NCBI GenBank assembly: GCA_027604505.1
Contig: JADIIX010000037.1
Coordinates: 1 to 64,000, forward strand
Length of the DNA stretch: 64,000 bases
Source: Gonapodya sp. JEL0774
Taxonomy: Eukaryota; Monoblepharomycota; Monoblepharidomycetes; Monoblepharidales; Gonapodyaceae
Reading direction: 5' to 3'
Numbering within the stretch: position 1 is the first letter of the stretch; each line of letters starts with the position of its first letter. Made by a program: the position numbers and the translations under genes. Positions 10,957-23,869 of this stretch are shown here, one piece after another. The notes below the pieces were generated by a model. That model did not search any database, was not told the DNA's origin, and worked only from the letters and a program-made list of their open reading frames with translations.

Positions 10957-12670
10957 CTATATGTCGCCCTGGTGACACACCTCCAACATGACCACGACAG
11001 CCGTGGTTGTTTCTGATCCCATGACCACCTCCGTGATCCAAAGCATGCCATGGAATGGTCCACCAACTGTTTCAGACACTACCTTTCCGGCAATCTCAAC
11101 ACACCCCTTTGCGCTGTCGCGGGCAGCCGCTCCCACCTCCATTACTGCCTTGCCCGCCATGTGACCTGCTTCTGCGGCGGCATGCACGGCATGTTTATGC
11201 AATTACCACGTCCCGCTTGCTTCGTGTCTGTATCAGTCTGTAGGGTCTGTGCAGGACACTTTGCGCCGTCAGCCAACTCCCTCTCCACAAACTCCAGCAC
11301 AGGACGCTTCTGCAGTTAGTCGGTGCGCGCCACTCCAGACGAATGACAACCATTGGGTAGTGGTGGGAACCACAAAGTGAGAAACGCTTTCATGTCTGGC
11401 ACTAGCTCTTTTCACTACGACGTTGAACATCTGGCAAGCCTTGGGCCTGCGCCGTTCAAGAACATTGTGATCTATTTTCATTCAACTGATCCTGGTTCAT
11501 TCGGCTATGGGGCCTGGTGTTTGCCCGCAAATGTCGCACATCCGCCATGTGCTGCTCCAATGTCGCTAACGCCGTGTCCGCCGAACACATACCGTCAATA
11601 CAGACGACGGCCCACGTTGGGTTATCCACCCAATGTTGTGCTACCTCCCACAACAAGTTTGTGACGACCATGGTGTAATACCACCGAAGAACTCTCCAGG
11701 CGGGTGGTGGAAATATATAGGTCCCAAACACGGTGGGTCAGCAGCAGAGCGCCCGGTTGCTTTGTATTGCCCCAAGCCTTGCTGAGGGATTCGGTGAGCG
11801 CAAGCGCACATCAATTCGCAGCGTCCAGTCCATCCACCACGCCCGCCTGTTCCACACCACGCCTCAAATCCACCCAGTCGCGGTGGTCCTCCCCAACTTT
11901 ACGTTTCATTTCGGCGCTCGGCGGTTCGTACGTGCGCTTCTGGAACGTCGGGACGTCGCACATGGCCTACTTCGGTTTCGGAACCACTACGGGTGGTTCT
12001 ACCGGCTTCTCGTTCTTCGGAGTCGCGCCCACCTTTTCATTCACTGTCACTTTCACTTCGTTTTTGCGGCGACCCTTGTACCCCGCAGTCCGTTCTCTCT
12101 TTTAGAAGTCGAATTGCAACTCACGCAACTCCGTCTCCTGCGCCTGTCGCACCAAATCCGCTCCTGCCTCCTGAACACCAACCGCTCCCGCATATCCGCG
12201 ATGCGATCACGAAGTGCCTCGGTTGTCTCGTCCAGAGACGGCTTGTTTGCCCAGACAGGGGTGGGTAGTGGTTCAGCGCACCTTGTGTCCCAGGGAGTTT
12301 CCGAGCCCGAAGGGAAGGGCGTGCCAGTCGAAGAGGACGGAGGAGCGGCGGTAACAGGCTTGCGCTGTTTTGCAGGGGGGCCGGGGACTTGTTGTTGTGC
12401 GAATGTTGTTGATCGTAAGACGATGCGATGGCGTCGGGGCCTCGTGGGCCGGCGTTATCGCATTGTCGTTCGGTGTGATTGGCCTGAATGCTGGTGCTGG
12501 GGGCAGTCATAGACGACTGCGGGGCCTTTCCCTTTATCAATGACAGGGGTGGAGTTACCGAGAACGGACCCAGCGCCATCGCCAGAAGGAGGAGAATCGA
12601 CCGTGGTCTCCTTGACGGCATCATCGCCGATGTCTTCAAAATCGATGACGCCTTCCGGGTTGATGTCCAT
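10957..12670 (-). pseudogene. GC-rich degenerate coding remnant, possibly gag-like
   Basis: On the minus strand, an ATG at 12670 opens an acidic then Pro/Ser-rich frame (MDINPEGVIDFEDIGDD). Coding-like text continues through stops and frame changes: TTEALRDRIADMRERL near 12210, then a Lys/Pro-rich part ending in a TAG near 11965. It continues with EPPSAEMKRKVGEDHRDWVD and similar text to about 11750. The layout, an acidic start, low-complexity linker and charged helical part, resembles a retroelement gag, but there is no zinc knuckle or pol to confirm it. The region is visibly richer in G and C than the retroelement at the left end. Confidence 0.3.
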
Positions 12671-12908
12671 GATGTGTGATTATGGATGAGAGAGAGGAGA
12701 TCTACTAGTATTAGGTAGACACAGGCCAGGTTTGACAGGATGCGAGCAAGAGTCGGCCGTCGCCCCAATTGTGATGTCCCGTGGTATACTGGACTGGCAG
12801 ATGTGATGTAGTACCAATGTCTGATACCGTACTGTTGATATTTCAGCACAGGTGGCACAGCCACGGACTCTGGGCGGCCCAATGCCGCCTCAATGCCACT
12901 CGATATGC

Positions 12909-14400
12909 ATGATGGCCACACTACCAAAAGTCGCTCACGCAATTATCACGAAAAAAGCTGGTCCAGCTGCGGAAGTCCTATCTTGGGAGGAAGTAGCGGG
13001 ACCGGAACTCAAACCCGGGACAGTTGTGATCCAGATTGCGGCAGGTGCTTATTCTTGGTCGCTTCTCTCACTCAATATGTTAATCCTCGACATCAGCCTC
13101 TGTGAATCCTGTGGACTTCAAGGCACGTGCGGGCAACATCCCATTCGTGAACCCTCCAAAGGTTGGAGGTGGTGATGTCGCAGGTACTGTAGTTGCGTCC
13201 TCTGTGGAAGGATTTGCTACAGGAGATCGCGTCTTTGGAAGACTGAAGGACTGTGAGTCGTTATTGGAGAGAATTCTTAACTCCTGTCCACGTCTCACTA
13301 TGTTCTTCAACTTGGAAGGGGGGGCCCACCAGGAGTATGTTGTTCATGATCCCTCGGATTTGGGAATCGCCAAAATGAGTCCCTCACTGTCATTTGAGGA
13401 GGCAGGAGGCGCCGCAATATGTGCGCTCACTGCTTATTATGTGCGTGGGATGCAAGTTCCCGACATTTGGTGTGGATCAAAAAGTTTTAATGTCACAAAG
13501 TAGGGTCTGGTTGTCAATGGTGGTCTGAGTGCCGATGCACATCATGAACCTGGTAAAGGTGATGATGCTTTGCTGTGACAAAGCGTGCGTTGTGTCCAAT
13601 ACCGCTCATCGTGGGCAAATGCAGGACCCAGGGTGCTCATCGTCGGAGCCTCCGGCGGAGTGGGGCATTTGAGCGTCCAGATTGCGAAAAGTTGTCTCGG
13701 GGGTGATTCTGATTCGATTGATTTTCATTGATAGAATTGTCATTTTATCAGAGACATTTGTTCAGCATCTTTTGTTGTGGGAGTCTGCAGCTCGAAAAAT
13801 GCTCCATTTGCAAAACAGCTTGGATGCGATGAAGTAATTGAATACGATAAGCCAGAGTATCGAGATATCACGAAGTTGACAGCGCTGAAACCGGAGTGGA
13901 AGGAGGTGAGTTCTCTATGAATTGCTCTTGGGGCTGTTATTGACGTTTTGTGCCCATTATGTGCAGTCCTTTGATGTCATCTACGACACTATTGGAAATG
14001 ACCTCTTTTACTCTCCCCTAGGCTCCTTCCTGCTCCGTCCAAAGGCACCTTATGTGACTGCTGCCGCCCCAGTTGATGGTGCTGGGGCGAAGAAAGTCGG
14101 ATTGCTAGATGTGGCGGGGTTGATGGGGAAGTTGTCATACCGAGCTGTTTTCGGAGCAAGGCCATTCAAAATGGTCATCCCTACAAACAATGAGTGGGGG
14201 AGAGTTGCCGGCTGGATCAACGAGGGCAAGGTGAATTTCCCGGCTTAATTTCAAATGTTGCTGTGTTTCTCATGGAGAATCCGGCACCCAATCAGATCAA
14301 AGTCCATGTGCAAGAAACAATTCCATTGAAGGACGCTGCCAGGGCGCACGACCTGGTTGCTGCGGGAAGGGTGGTTGGCAAAGTCATACTTGTTGCATGA
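12909..14400 (+). CDS. MDR-family NADPH-dependent oxidoreductase (quinone reductase-like)
   Basis: This is a zinc-independent medium-chain dehydrogenase/reductase. The ATG at 12909 starts MMATLPKVAHAIITKKAG. After an intron near 13030-13090 comes SVNPVDFKARAG, the NPxD signature of the quinone-oxidoreductase branch, then VGGGDVAGTV and GDRVFGRL. A later exon carries the nucleotide-binding glycine motif VLIVGASGGVGHLSVQIAK near 13635-13695. The next pieces give FDVIYDTIG near 13975 and the C-terminal IPLKDAARAHDLVAAGRVVGK. Zinc-binding cysteines of classical alcohol dehydrogenases are absent. Likely substrates are quinones or enones, as in the RTN4IP1/quinone reductase group; the exact one is not shown. 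About six introns are needed. The frame is clear except around 13480-13640. Confidence 0.8.
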
Positions 14401-14554
14401 AGTTTAGGTAGTGAAGGGATCCGCTGGTAATTTTTTGGTTGTTTTGTACTGTTTAACGGTCAATAATAGGAGGGAAGCGATTTTCTCTTGTTGAATGAAG
14501 GGCAGGCACTCACTGTTGAATGAACGTACTTTCAGCACGGTCTCAATTTTTTCC

Positions 14555-17308
14555 ATGGGCAAGAAGTCCAAAAGATTCATCGATCGTCGGACTGCACGTC
14601 ATTACAAGGTTGTCCATCGATCACAGCGAGATCCTGCCCTCGCGGATGACAGCGCTTCACGATTCGTGCTTTTGGAAACTAATGTTTCACCGAATCTCGC
14701 TCGAGTAAGTTCTTCCACAGATTTTGGCCCTCGAAGTCAATTTTCGATCAGAGAAAAGGCGGATATGAGGGCGTGCGCTGCTCGAACTGACGTACAGTGT
14801 GCTTCTTCCCAGAAACAGAAGTTGAATGGTGTGAATGCTTCAGAAACTTTCGGTCACAATGAACCACAGGACTTCGAAGAAGATGGGCATAGACTTATTG
14901 TTAGGCCTGATGGTCGAGGTGTTGACAGAGGTCCAGTGGAAGACGATACGGACGATGATGGATTGGAGGATGAGTTCAGTGGTGGAGAGGACGAGGCATC
15001 TGACAACGGCAGTCGATTCGATGATGCGGAAGAAGAGGATGATATCGAAGAAGAGGATGATATCGAAACCAGGCGCTGTGTCGACTCCGCGGCACCGGAG
15101 CACCAGTTGAACAATTTGGTGAAGAAGGTTGAGCTTCCGCGCGGTTGGTACATTCCGAACACAGTAAAGGTTGAGATACACTGCGATTGACACGTTTTGC
15201 TGTTGTAGCTGGAGCATCAACAGAACAATCTTCTCACAAAGGAGACACTCGGCGTGATGTGGGTAACGTCGGCTCCGCGGCCTTGCATGGTATCTTCTTT
15301 CCGGATCTTGATTATGACTACACTCGCCACCTACGACCGATTGGTATGGAACCTGGAGGTGTGTTTTTGCCACGGAAGCTGACACAAGTGGAAGTGAAGG
15401 CTGAAGAGAAAGAGCGGGGCAAAGTGCGGTTCAAGGACGAGGTGCCGTCTGAGGCTTTGCCCTCAAATTGGGAGGAGGAGATCGGAATGCTTAATCGTGG
15501 AGCGCCTGGAGAAGCAGATCCAATTTTGGCGGATCCGCGTGTGCGAGAGGCGCTGTACGCGCTCGAAGATGAGGCGTATGTTGTTCGCACGATTGTACCA
15601 CGAAGAACCCAGAAGCGAACCACAGCTAGTGGGGTGGACTCCGTACCAGCTTTGCATGTGGTTGATGCGGTGGCCGAGAAAGGGGACGTTCCGAGGCAAC
15701 TTGACTTTGATATTGATGATGAGGATGACCTCGCAGCCGCTGCCGACAACGAGGATGAAGCTGAGTTCGATGAAATGCTGCGACAGCTTGACGAAGAAGG
15801 CTCCCACTGTGAGAACGGAGAGGATGATGATGTTGCTGGATGGTTCGATGAACGAGATCCGAGATATGAGGACGTTGATGGTGAAGGTGACCGTCAAACC
15901 GACTGGCTCCGGGAATTCGGGAAATACAAGCGTGCAGTAGCTGCGGGAACTGTGACTGCTGGCCCATCTCAGGGCGAAAGTGATTCTGGCGGACCGGAAC
16001 ACGGTGATTCTTCGGGCGATGACGAAGCGTCAGACGCGAAGTCTGCTCACAGGCCACGATATTCGCGTCCGGGCACTCGGACGCTCGACGACCTTCGCTC
16101 TGTTGGCACAGGCCTGAGCATGACGAGTGCAGCAGTCGAAAGAACACGGTGGTTAAGAGATGTTGACGAGAAATTCGATAAGGTGAGCCCCCCGTATAGA
16201 TGTGATTTGGCAAGGATTACGTTGAGCACCGAACCGGACCGTGTTCACCACCTTTGTCGCACCTGTGCTTCGCTCTGTCCTTCCACGTGTTAAATCCACT
16301 GAACACTGAATGACATTTCCAATACCATTACTTGCACTTTATTGATATCACATTTTCGGACTACCTGAATAGATTTTGGACGATTATGATGACCGCCAGG
16401 TCGGCGAGCTCGATCCTCGAGGTATTCGAGGCATTTTCAGTGACAAACCGGCTCCACCTCCAGCTTTGGGGCTTTGTGAACCAAACACGACTGTTGTAGA
16501 TGCCGGTGAGGCTGATGACAGCGATTGGGAGGACGAGTGCAATCAAGATGCGGGTAGTGATGTTGGAGAGGGCAATCTCGGACAGACAACCCCGCTACCC
16601 CCCAGCATTGATCGTGTACTCGACGAGTTTCTTGCCATGGAATCATCGACTACTGCGAACCGCCGCGGTGCAGAGAAGACCGGTGACTCGTTTCGTGCGG
16701 CCGCAGCTGAGCAACTGGAGGCAGTGCGAGCGGATCTCCGAGGCTCTTTGCTGCTTGCTGACATACAGAGTGCTGTAATTGCGGAGGAGCCTTATGCAGA
16801 GGAAGTCTTCGTCGACGAGCGGTCAGATGTGGAATCAGATGGTTCCCGCGGTCGCTGGGATGTACAGACTGCTCTCACGGCGTACACCAATATTTACAAT
16901 CGGCCGACTGTGGTGAGGGAAGGTGCTGCGCCTAGAAAGAAACGTGGCTTGGATGGCCTCGAGGGAGAGCGCGTCGTCGTGAGCGGCCGAATTGCAGTGG
17001 TGGAGGTGGTGGAGGTAGATCCCCGAACTGGAATGCCAGTTGTCGCTGGCACGATGAAAAGCGGGGGTCGTTTGGAATCGCAAACGAATACCTCGGTTGC
17101 GCCAGCCCCAGATACGGTCACCCAGGATTCGAGTGAGCCTGAACAACCGAATCGGCTTCTACTTCCCCCAAGAATGAAGGAAGAAACGGCAGAAGAAAAG
17201 CGTGCAAGGAAGGAAGCGGTCAAATTGATTAAACGAGAGAGGAGGGAGGAGAAAAAAGCTTCAAAGGAAGCATGGGGGAGGGAGCGGAGACGGGCTGGGC
17301 AACGTTGA
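14555..17308 (+). CDS. LTV1: LTV1, 40S ribosomal subunit assembly factor
   Basis: The N-terminus MGKKSKRFIDRR followed by VVHRSQRDP and DDSAS is the LTV1 signature (family form KKFIDKK, LVHRSQRDPL, DESAP). LTV1 binds pre-40S particles with Enp1 and Rps3 and is released by casein kinase 1 before export. A mid-protein block, PSEALPSNWEEEIGMLN, matches the conserved LTV1 'ASEFEEEVGLLN' region. An acidic stretch (DIDDEDDLAAAADNEDEAE) and ILDDYDDRQVGELD follow. The C-terminus is a basic helix (RERREEKKASKEAWGRE). Introns lie near 15143-15209 and 16182-16373. Alternative donors near 15143 and 15170 exist; the first keeps frame. A start at 14495 would add 20 unconserved residues, so 14555 is preferred. 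Confidence 0.9.
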
Positions 17309-17820
17309 CTTGTACAGCGTTACATGAGGATGCACGAACGGAAGTGAGTTGCTCGTCTTCCATAGATCTAATCATAGTTGATGTTTGATGAGGCACTGCA
17401 CGGTATCCTGTATTCAAATTATCCGTACCGTTCGTACTTTGAATTACCAATCTCTGTGGTTCCAAGCGCATTTCGAGGCGTTGCCTACTTTAGTACATAT
17501 CTAAAACTACAAAAAAAGTGCCGAGGGACATCAGCTCGACATAACATGTGACAGGGCCAACGCAACGACAGACTGAAGCCTCAAGCAATCATATTATTAT
17601 TCCTTCTTGCTCTTCTGTACTGAACGAGAAACTGTTTTTACCCTGCTCTTTTCGCCGCGAAACTACAATTCCAATATGTGCATTACGATGGTATCAGAGC
17701 TTGAACCAGGTGATGACATTTTAATTTTGTGGGCAGGTAGTGTGCCTCAGTTCCCGATAAGGGTTATCCCGGACCTCCAGTTGAAATTCTTTCTCCACTC
17801 TGTACACTTCCCGATAACCG
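17309..17820. other. Intergenic region with possible Copia-type LTR/primer-binding relic
   Basis: No gene is seen between LTV1 and the ion channel. The 12-mer TGGTATCAGAGC at 17689-17700 equals the primer-binding site used by many Copia-type elements (complement of an initiator tRNA-Met 3' end). Just upstream, sequence from about 17547 (TGTGACAGGG) to about 17681 could be a degraded LTR ending in CA. No gag follows, and the channel gene begins 120 bases downstream. Confidence 0.4.
17689..17700 (+). other. Putative retrotransposon primer-binding site
   Basis: The 12 bases TGGTATCAGAGC match the classic Copia-type primer-binding site, and the following bases TTGAACCAGG resemble the usual context. 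The host tRNA sequence is unknown, so the match to its own initiator tRNA is an assumption. A chance 12-mer match in 64 kb is unlikely, though not impossible. Confidence 0.5.
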
Positions 17821-20800
17821 ATGGAGGCAATATTTGGCGTAATTGCAGAGGCCGAGGTTCAACAAGAGATTCAAGAGGAGCGGAGGGAACGGACCCGCCG
17901 CAGACGGTCATTGTCACGACGTCGATCGAATGAGCAACAACAGAGATCTACACACCATCAGAGTCATCCGTGGGTTCTCACAACTAGAACTCCATTTTTG
18001 AATCAATATATTGATTTTCTTGTTTCTCGATCGTGGATTGTGTCCCTGTAGAGATGGATCGGACAAAGTTTACGGTGGTTCGAAGACACCAGACGATGCT
18101 GGCCCTCCAGATGATGTCATACTTCCCATTGAAGATCCAGGTGCGCTATCTCATCAGCTACTGTTCCCGATCATCATCTTCTGACGTGCACTGTTCCCTG
18201 GCCTAGCAGTTGATGACGAAGTCGAAAATCTTCGAGAGAAACCGAGCTCCAACAAGGCAAAGCCATTCTCTCATAAAGTCAAAGCAATGGTGGACTCGGG
18301 GATGGAAGGTGTTCACAGTGCTAGCGAGGAAAATCCCGGTCAACAAGGGGAGAGCGACACAGGAGTTTACACAGATAGTCATGAATCCGACGGCGATGAG
18401 ACGTCATCTTTCAACCCAACTGGAGGTTTTGGACCCTCGTACGGTCATCCATTTTTCGCGGCACCCACCATGACCAGCATAACGGGCAGCCACTCCCCAG
18501 ATGGTCCCGGTCACGTGGGATTCTCTGGAGAAGCGCACGGCCATCACCACGGATCGCACCTTGGCTTGGCTCCGAAATCACCGCGAGAAATTCAAATTGA
18601 AGAGAGAGCCAAGCGACTGCCCTTATGGAGAAGGGATATTCGAACATTCATGAGGGATCACAAAAGCAGTCGGTTAGCTCACATTTTCCATTGGATTTTT
18701 GTTGCAGCGGTTATCGCGAGCTCCATAACCATGGTGCGTGCGTAGGAAATTTCAGCTGGTGACAAATGCTAATCGGTGACTACCTCAGTGCTTGGCAACT
18801 ATTCCCTCAGTTGCAGCGTCTTCAACTGCACACGCAACCATATTTTTTATTGAACTCTTCTGTGGTATTATTTTCAGTATTGAAATCGTCTTGGAGCTAC
18901 TTGCTATGGTATGATTCGTGATCGGATTCAAATGTGAACGCCTATGAGTGATAGTTTTGATTATAGGCATCACCGTGGGAGCTCATCTCGTGGACATTTG
19001 TCATTGACGTGTGCGCTACAGTGCCGGTAAGTTGTAACCAGGTCGAGGACCCACACCATCATTTCCGCTCACTTTCCAATTTACAGATTTGGGCAGAGCT
19101 GATCTACACCCTAAGCATTGGGGTGAGTCCTCTCCAAACGACTACTGGTGTCTCAACTCTTGCAGTTCTCAGAGTCTTGCGGCTTATGAGAGTATTCCAA
19201 TTGTTGATGATTGCGGGGCAGAGGTAAGAATTTGTCATCGCACGTTCGGCAACTGCCGCTAACAAAATCGATTGATCTCAGTTCCAAAATCCAGTTGATG
19301 TTTGGTACGTAATCGTGTAGTGATCATATTCGAATCAGAACCGATTGATGTTTCGCTTTCAATCCCAGCGGCGCTGGTCGAATCAAGCAACGGAATTCTC
19401 GCATTGGTGTATGCATTGTTCATCCTTGTCACGTTTTTTGCGACGCTATTATACTACGCGGAACAAACCGGTGAATACAGTAAAGAGGGCTTATTCTATT
19501 ACCATGAGGATGACAGGTGAGTGCCCTGTCTCAACTGCTGTTAATCATACCAGAGGTAACCCCTCAACCATTGCTGGCATGCATAGTTTGAGTAGCTTTA
19601 ACAGTATTCCACAAACATTTTGGTTTGTTTTGGTGACCTTGACTACGGTGGGTTCATAAGAAAGTTCTGTGCCCAACCTCAAATGATTTCACTGTGGCTA
19701 CCCCACAGATTGGCTACGGTGATGTGACCCCGAAAACGTCCCTGGGCAAGTTTGTTGCATCTGTGGCGATTCTTTGTTCGCTGTGAGTTCTCTGAGTGTT
19801 TCGTGAATGAGGCAGTTCCAGTTGAGACCCAGTTGACACCATCTGCCAGATTTGTCATAGCTTTCCCACTTACCATGATCACGTTTGTGAGTACATCTGC
19901 GATTGTTTTGACGCACGAACTGGGGGTTTGTGATTCAATTATCATGCTCCTGGACAGCAATTCTCGCACATCTTGCGCCGATGGGAGGCGAACAACCACG
20001 CAAAACAGGTGAGCTTCGACTTTCCATCAGCCAACGAGATGAATTGAATAGCGATTGTCTTGAAAAGCTCCGACGAAAGCATATGAAAGCCGCAGCGAAG
20101 GAAGCACGGAGGAAACTTCGCGAATCGGGACTCGACCCCACAACTCGACGCAAAAGGCGCATTGCTGACTTTGTTGAGAAGGTGGAACATGCGGTTGAGC
20201 ACGCAGTCGAGAAAGTAGAGCATGTAGTCGAGAATGCTCAACATGTTGTGGAGCATGCGCTTCACATTGATCACGCGTCGACTGATCACGTTGACCAATC
20301 TAAGGACGAGTCTTTACTTGCGGGGATGAAAACGTCCTCATCTAACGTGAAAGAAACCATTGGTGTGGAACCTGACGTCGACGATACAGTACCGTTTGGA
20401 AAGCGAATAAGTGATCAGACCCTGAATCCCGGCGAAGGTGGAATGAATGAGCTGCAAGGTGAACATTCGATGCCAATCCCAAGTCTGGAACATGACGACT
20501 CCATGAGGGAGACAGCCGTGGACGCTCTGGCGGAAACTCAAGACACAAGCCAGGACACTACGGCCGATGCTGCGCCTGCCGGTGTTCCCCATCGGGTGTC
20601 TTCTGCTCGAGGTAAACTCAGAGCTCTCGCCCTTTTCCGTGCGGCAGGAACTCGTGGAGCTCCTCTGCCTACTACAAGTGCTGGGGATTCGGTCGACAAT
20701 CCGATTAGCTCGATAGCTAATTCCCCACCGCAGCTCACTTCGCCCAGATCCGGGATTACTCCCTCCCACGCGTCAGATGGAATCAAGAGTCTCGTTCCCC

Positions 20801-21540
20801 ATATTCCACACATTCAGTTGTTTCCGGACGCTCCAAAGGAGAATAGTGCTGCAGACTTAGCCACACCTACGATTGCAGACGAACTTCTGCGCCCTTCACT
20901 TTTGGATACATATCCTGGCTTGGACGCTCATGCTCATCCTTATCTGCATACAAGGCATTTGTCATTGGTAGGATTTGAACATCCTCAAGGAACGGAAGGC
21001 GCCGGCGAACCCAGCGTAGATGAGGCCCGCAGTGCACGTTCCTTCCGAAACCATCACAACCACGACACTCGTCATCTGCCGACAAGTGGGCGAGGCATCA
21101 CAAATCTTCCAACTCCCCCTATGGACCTCATACTGGCTGATCCGATCATGGCTGTCCGGCAGGGACACCCCTCCTCTCCGGCGCAGGACTTGGCGCAGTA
21201 CAACCTTCCGGCGCAGATCCCTCTGCCTCAGCTCGTGACTCAGCTCGGTTCTCATATTCCAAAGCACGTTGAGTTGAAGGTTTGCGGTGAGTTGTCATTC
21301 ATTCCGTTGGAGGTGGCGAATGTCTCATTGGCAGTTCTTGCATACGTGGAAGACTTCGAACATTGGTACACTGGAGACGACGACATGGTACGTCCGAGTC
21401 TGGCTACGGAGAAGGATTGCAATATCACGTTAACCCATTACCCTCCCATGCACACTCCAGTTGAATGTCAAAATTGCTGTCCGCGATCAGCATCAATTTT
21501 TGACTCTCTTACGTATTCTGATGCAGTATCAAGTCCTTGA
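17821..21540 (+). CDS. Six-transmembrane voltage-gated potassium channel
   Basis: The gene encodes a Kv-type channel in many exons. The N-terminus is charged and low-complexity (ERRERTRRRRSLSRRRS, then acidic and His/Gly-rich parts). S1 begins near 18680 (HIFHWIFVAAVIASSITM). S2 reads IFFIELFCGIIFSIEIVLELL. S4 is AVLRVLRLMRVFQLL, with Arg at every third position. S5 is GILALVYALFILVTFFATLLYY. The pore is TFWFVLVTLTT joined by an intron (about 19648-19707) to IGYGDVTPKT, so the filter is TIGYGD. S6 follows as VIAFPLTMITF. The cytoplasmic tail has an amphipathic segment with repeated VEH/VEK units near 20170-20260, then about 400 low-complexity residues. Exon ends in the tail are uncertain. It should conduct K+ at the plasma or an internal membrane. 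Confidence 0.85.
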
Positions 21541-23869
21541 CTAATCTATTTGAACTTAGGAATCCGCGTAACTTCTTCCGATATCTCGTCGGTAACTAAT
21601 GGCCATTCGGGAGGGATGGAAGTTGACAGAGTGCTCTTTGTTAATTCATCTTCTTGTGTAATATTTCACCACTGGATATCATATTTTCGTAGTTTCTGTC
21701 ATCTGTAATAATCAACAATCTGTTTGGAGTGCAAAAACAAAAGGAAAAGGAAAGAAATAAAACTACAACTGGTCCGTAAATATTCACTTTATTTGAGGTT
21801 TGCCTTTTCATTGTGCAACTGACATATCTTTACAGTAATACAATACCCGCAGGGCCTTCAAGTGCGCAAAAGCGCAGGAAAGACCGTCGATTTGAATGAA
21901 ATAGGATGACTCCAATGTGCAAATAGCTTTTAGCTTCAAAATTTATTTACAGATACAATAGAATGTAATAATGGGAAGCTTATTTGGAGATTGTGATGGA
22001 TGGTTGGAGTACTTACCTGGTGATGCAAGTGTGAATGGTTTTGCATATGTGAGAACCAGTGGGAAGCAGGTGCACCAGAAAAAGGAAATATAAATACCGC
22101 ATTTCTACCGCCCTACTGGACCCCAAGACAAAACATCCCCTTCCATAGTCATATCAGCAATGACAAAATTGTGGTGTTATCATCAAAGGTCCGTCGGTGG
22201 CATTGGGTGATGAGCGTACGATAGCTCCGAGAAAGGAAATTGCTGCAGTAACACAGCAGTATTGGGCAGTATGGGGACCAGACCTGGTAGGAAGCCACTC
22301 TCTGCAAAGAGAAGGATTCGAAGGCACCATTACAATGCACTAGGGTCCCAGTCTGCGCGACACGATTACCACAGGTGCGTTGTGCCACCTCGCCCGCAAC
22401 AGAAAGGGACCCATCTACCACTGAAACTATCTATCTCAAGGAGATTCCGAATGCAGAAACGGACGGTCACATATGCGACCTACTCCACAAACTCAAAGAT
22501 ACAGATATCATCTGGGTCAAATGTGGAGACAACCTCCGAAGGAAGCGAGAGGCCTGTTTCATTGTTTTCATTTACGGCAGAGATGATGTTCTCGGCAGCG
22601 CATTTGCACTTTGTGAACGATTTTTCAACTTGTCCAATAATACCAATAACAAAAATCCGCTTTGCAAAGTTGTTGAAAATGTTCTTGACTTTGGTTTAAT
22701 GTACTTCTTGTTACGCTGTACCGTGTGAAGGGGGGCCCAACATTCTTTTCTATGATCTGATCTGAATAGGGGATAGCGATCTTTCAAAAGCATAGTGTGT
22801 GCATCTTACTACCCTCAGCGCGTAGCTCTCATATTGTTTACTGTTCGGATTCGCAAGTACGAGTCTGTTAGTGCTCTCCGTCACTTGGAATGAAGTCTGG
22901 CGGGTGGACAAATTGGGACGAGAGTGCTGTGCTACAAAACCGACCCTCCCCAGCCGTGTGGCCATTCAATTGTGTGCAGGAGAAACGATTTGAATTAACA
23001 TTCAAATTGACAAACGCGAACGAAGAAAGAACAAACGCCATATCAAACCTCTCATCAAGCTCGGGTGCACTCCCCAGTTAAGTTCTCCCAGCGCAGAGTC
23101 CTTCCCGTGAAGCGCGTTCGCCCTCTTTTGGTTCCGCACACAGTTGGGTGTCTCCTTGGTCTCATGATTCTCCGTTGCTCCAAAAGCAGAAAGTTATATG
23201 AGACGGGGAGTGCATGCAATTACACTTGTGGGTGTTCGCTTGTGCATTCAATAGGCATTCATTGCATTCTGATGAACAACCTCGAACTGCGAAACTCCCC
23301 ACTAAGAGCAGCCCGATTCATTCCGTGGCATCGCCGGATTGAAGAACCGACAAAGCAGACTGAGAAGTGAGGGACCTTGAAGATGAGAAAGTGATTGATG
23401 ATTCGCGGTACATAACGTTGATTTGCCACCGGTTAGTGAATGGAGGTGTGGGTTTTAATTGAGTGAGAGCTGCGATATGAGTTTGTCCCATTTGGAGGCT
23501 GGACCAACACCACCTCGATCAAACCGCTCCGTTCCAAGAATGAAACGCAGAAGACAAGATTCATTGACACTAGAGCTGCTCGTTCATCTGGCGCAGAAAC
23601 ATATTATGGGATTTCTGCGTCAAACGTGTGCTCCAAATCATGTAGTGATTGAGACTCCAGGATGAATGTTGACACCACCCACCCCAGACCACCCCAAAGA
23701 GCCACCTCAAAATTCTCATCTGGGCTGTGGCAAAGCATCCGAAGCAGAGACCACCCCATTGATTTGCGTACCCCCCGATTCTGTTATGCGTCCCCTGGTT
23801 CATTGCTGTGGACATCGTCGGCTCGCACTATTCCGAAACTGAAATCCGCACACGTTTGACGTATCCAAC
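21541..23869. other. Intergenic region without recognised genes
   Basis: Between the channel and the PRXL2-like gene there are only short frames without family features on either strand. The part from 21650 to 22150 is AT-rich and may include the channel 3' end. I see no tRNA, rRNA or repeat array. Confidence 0.5.
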
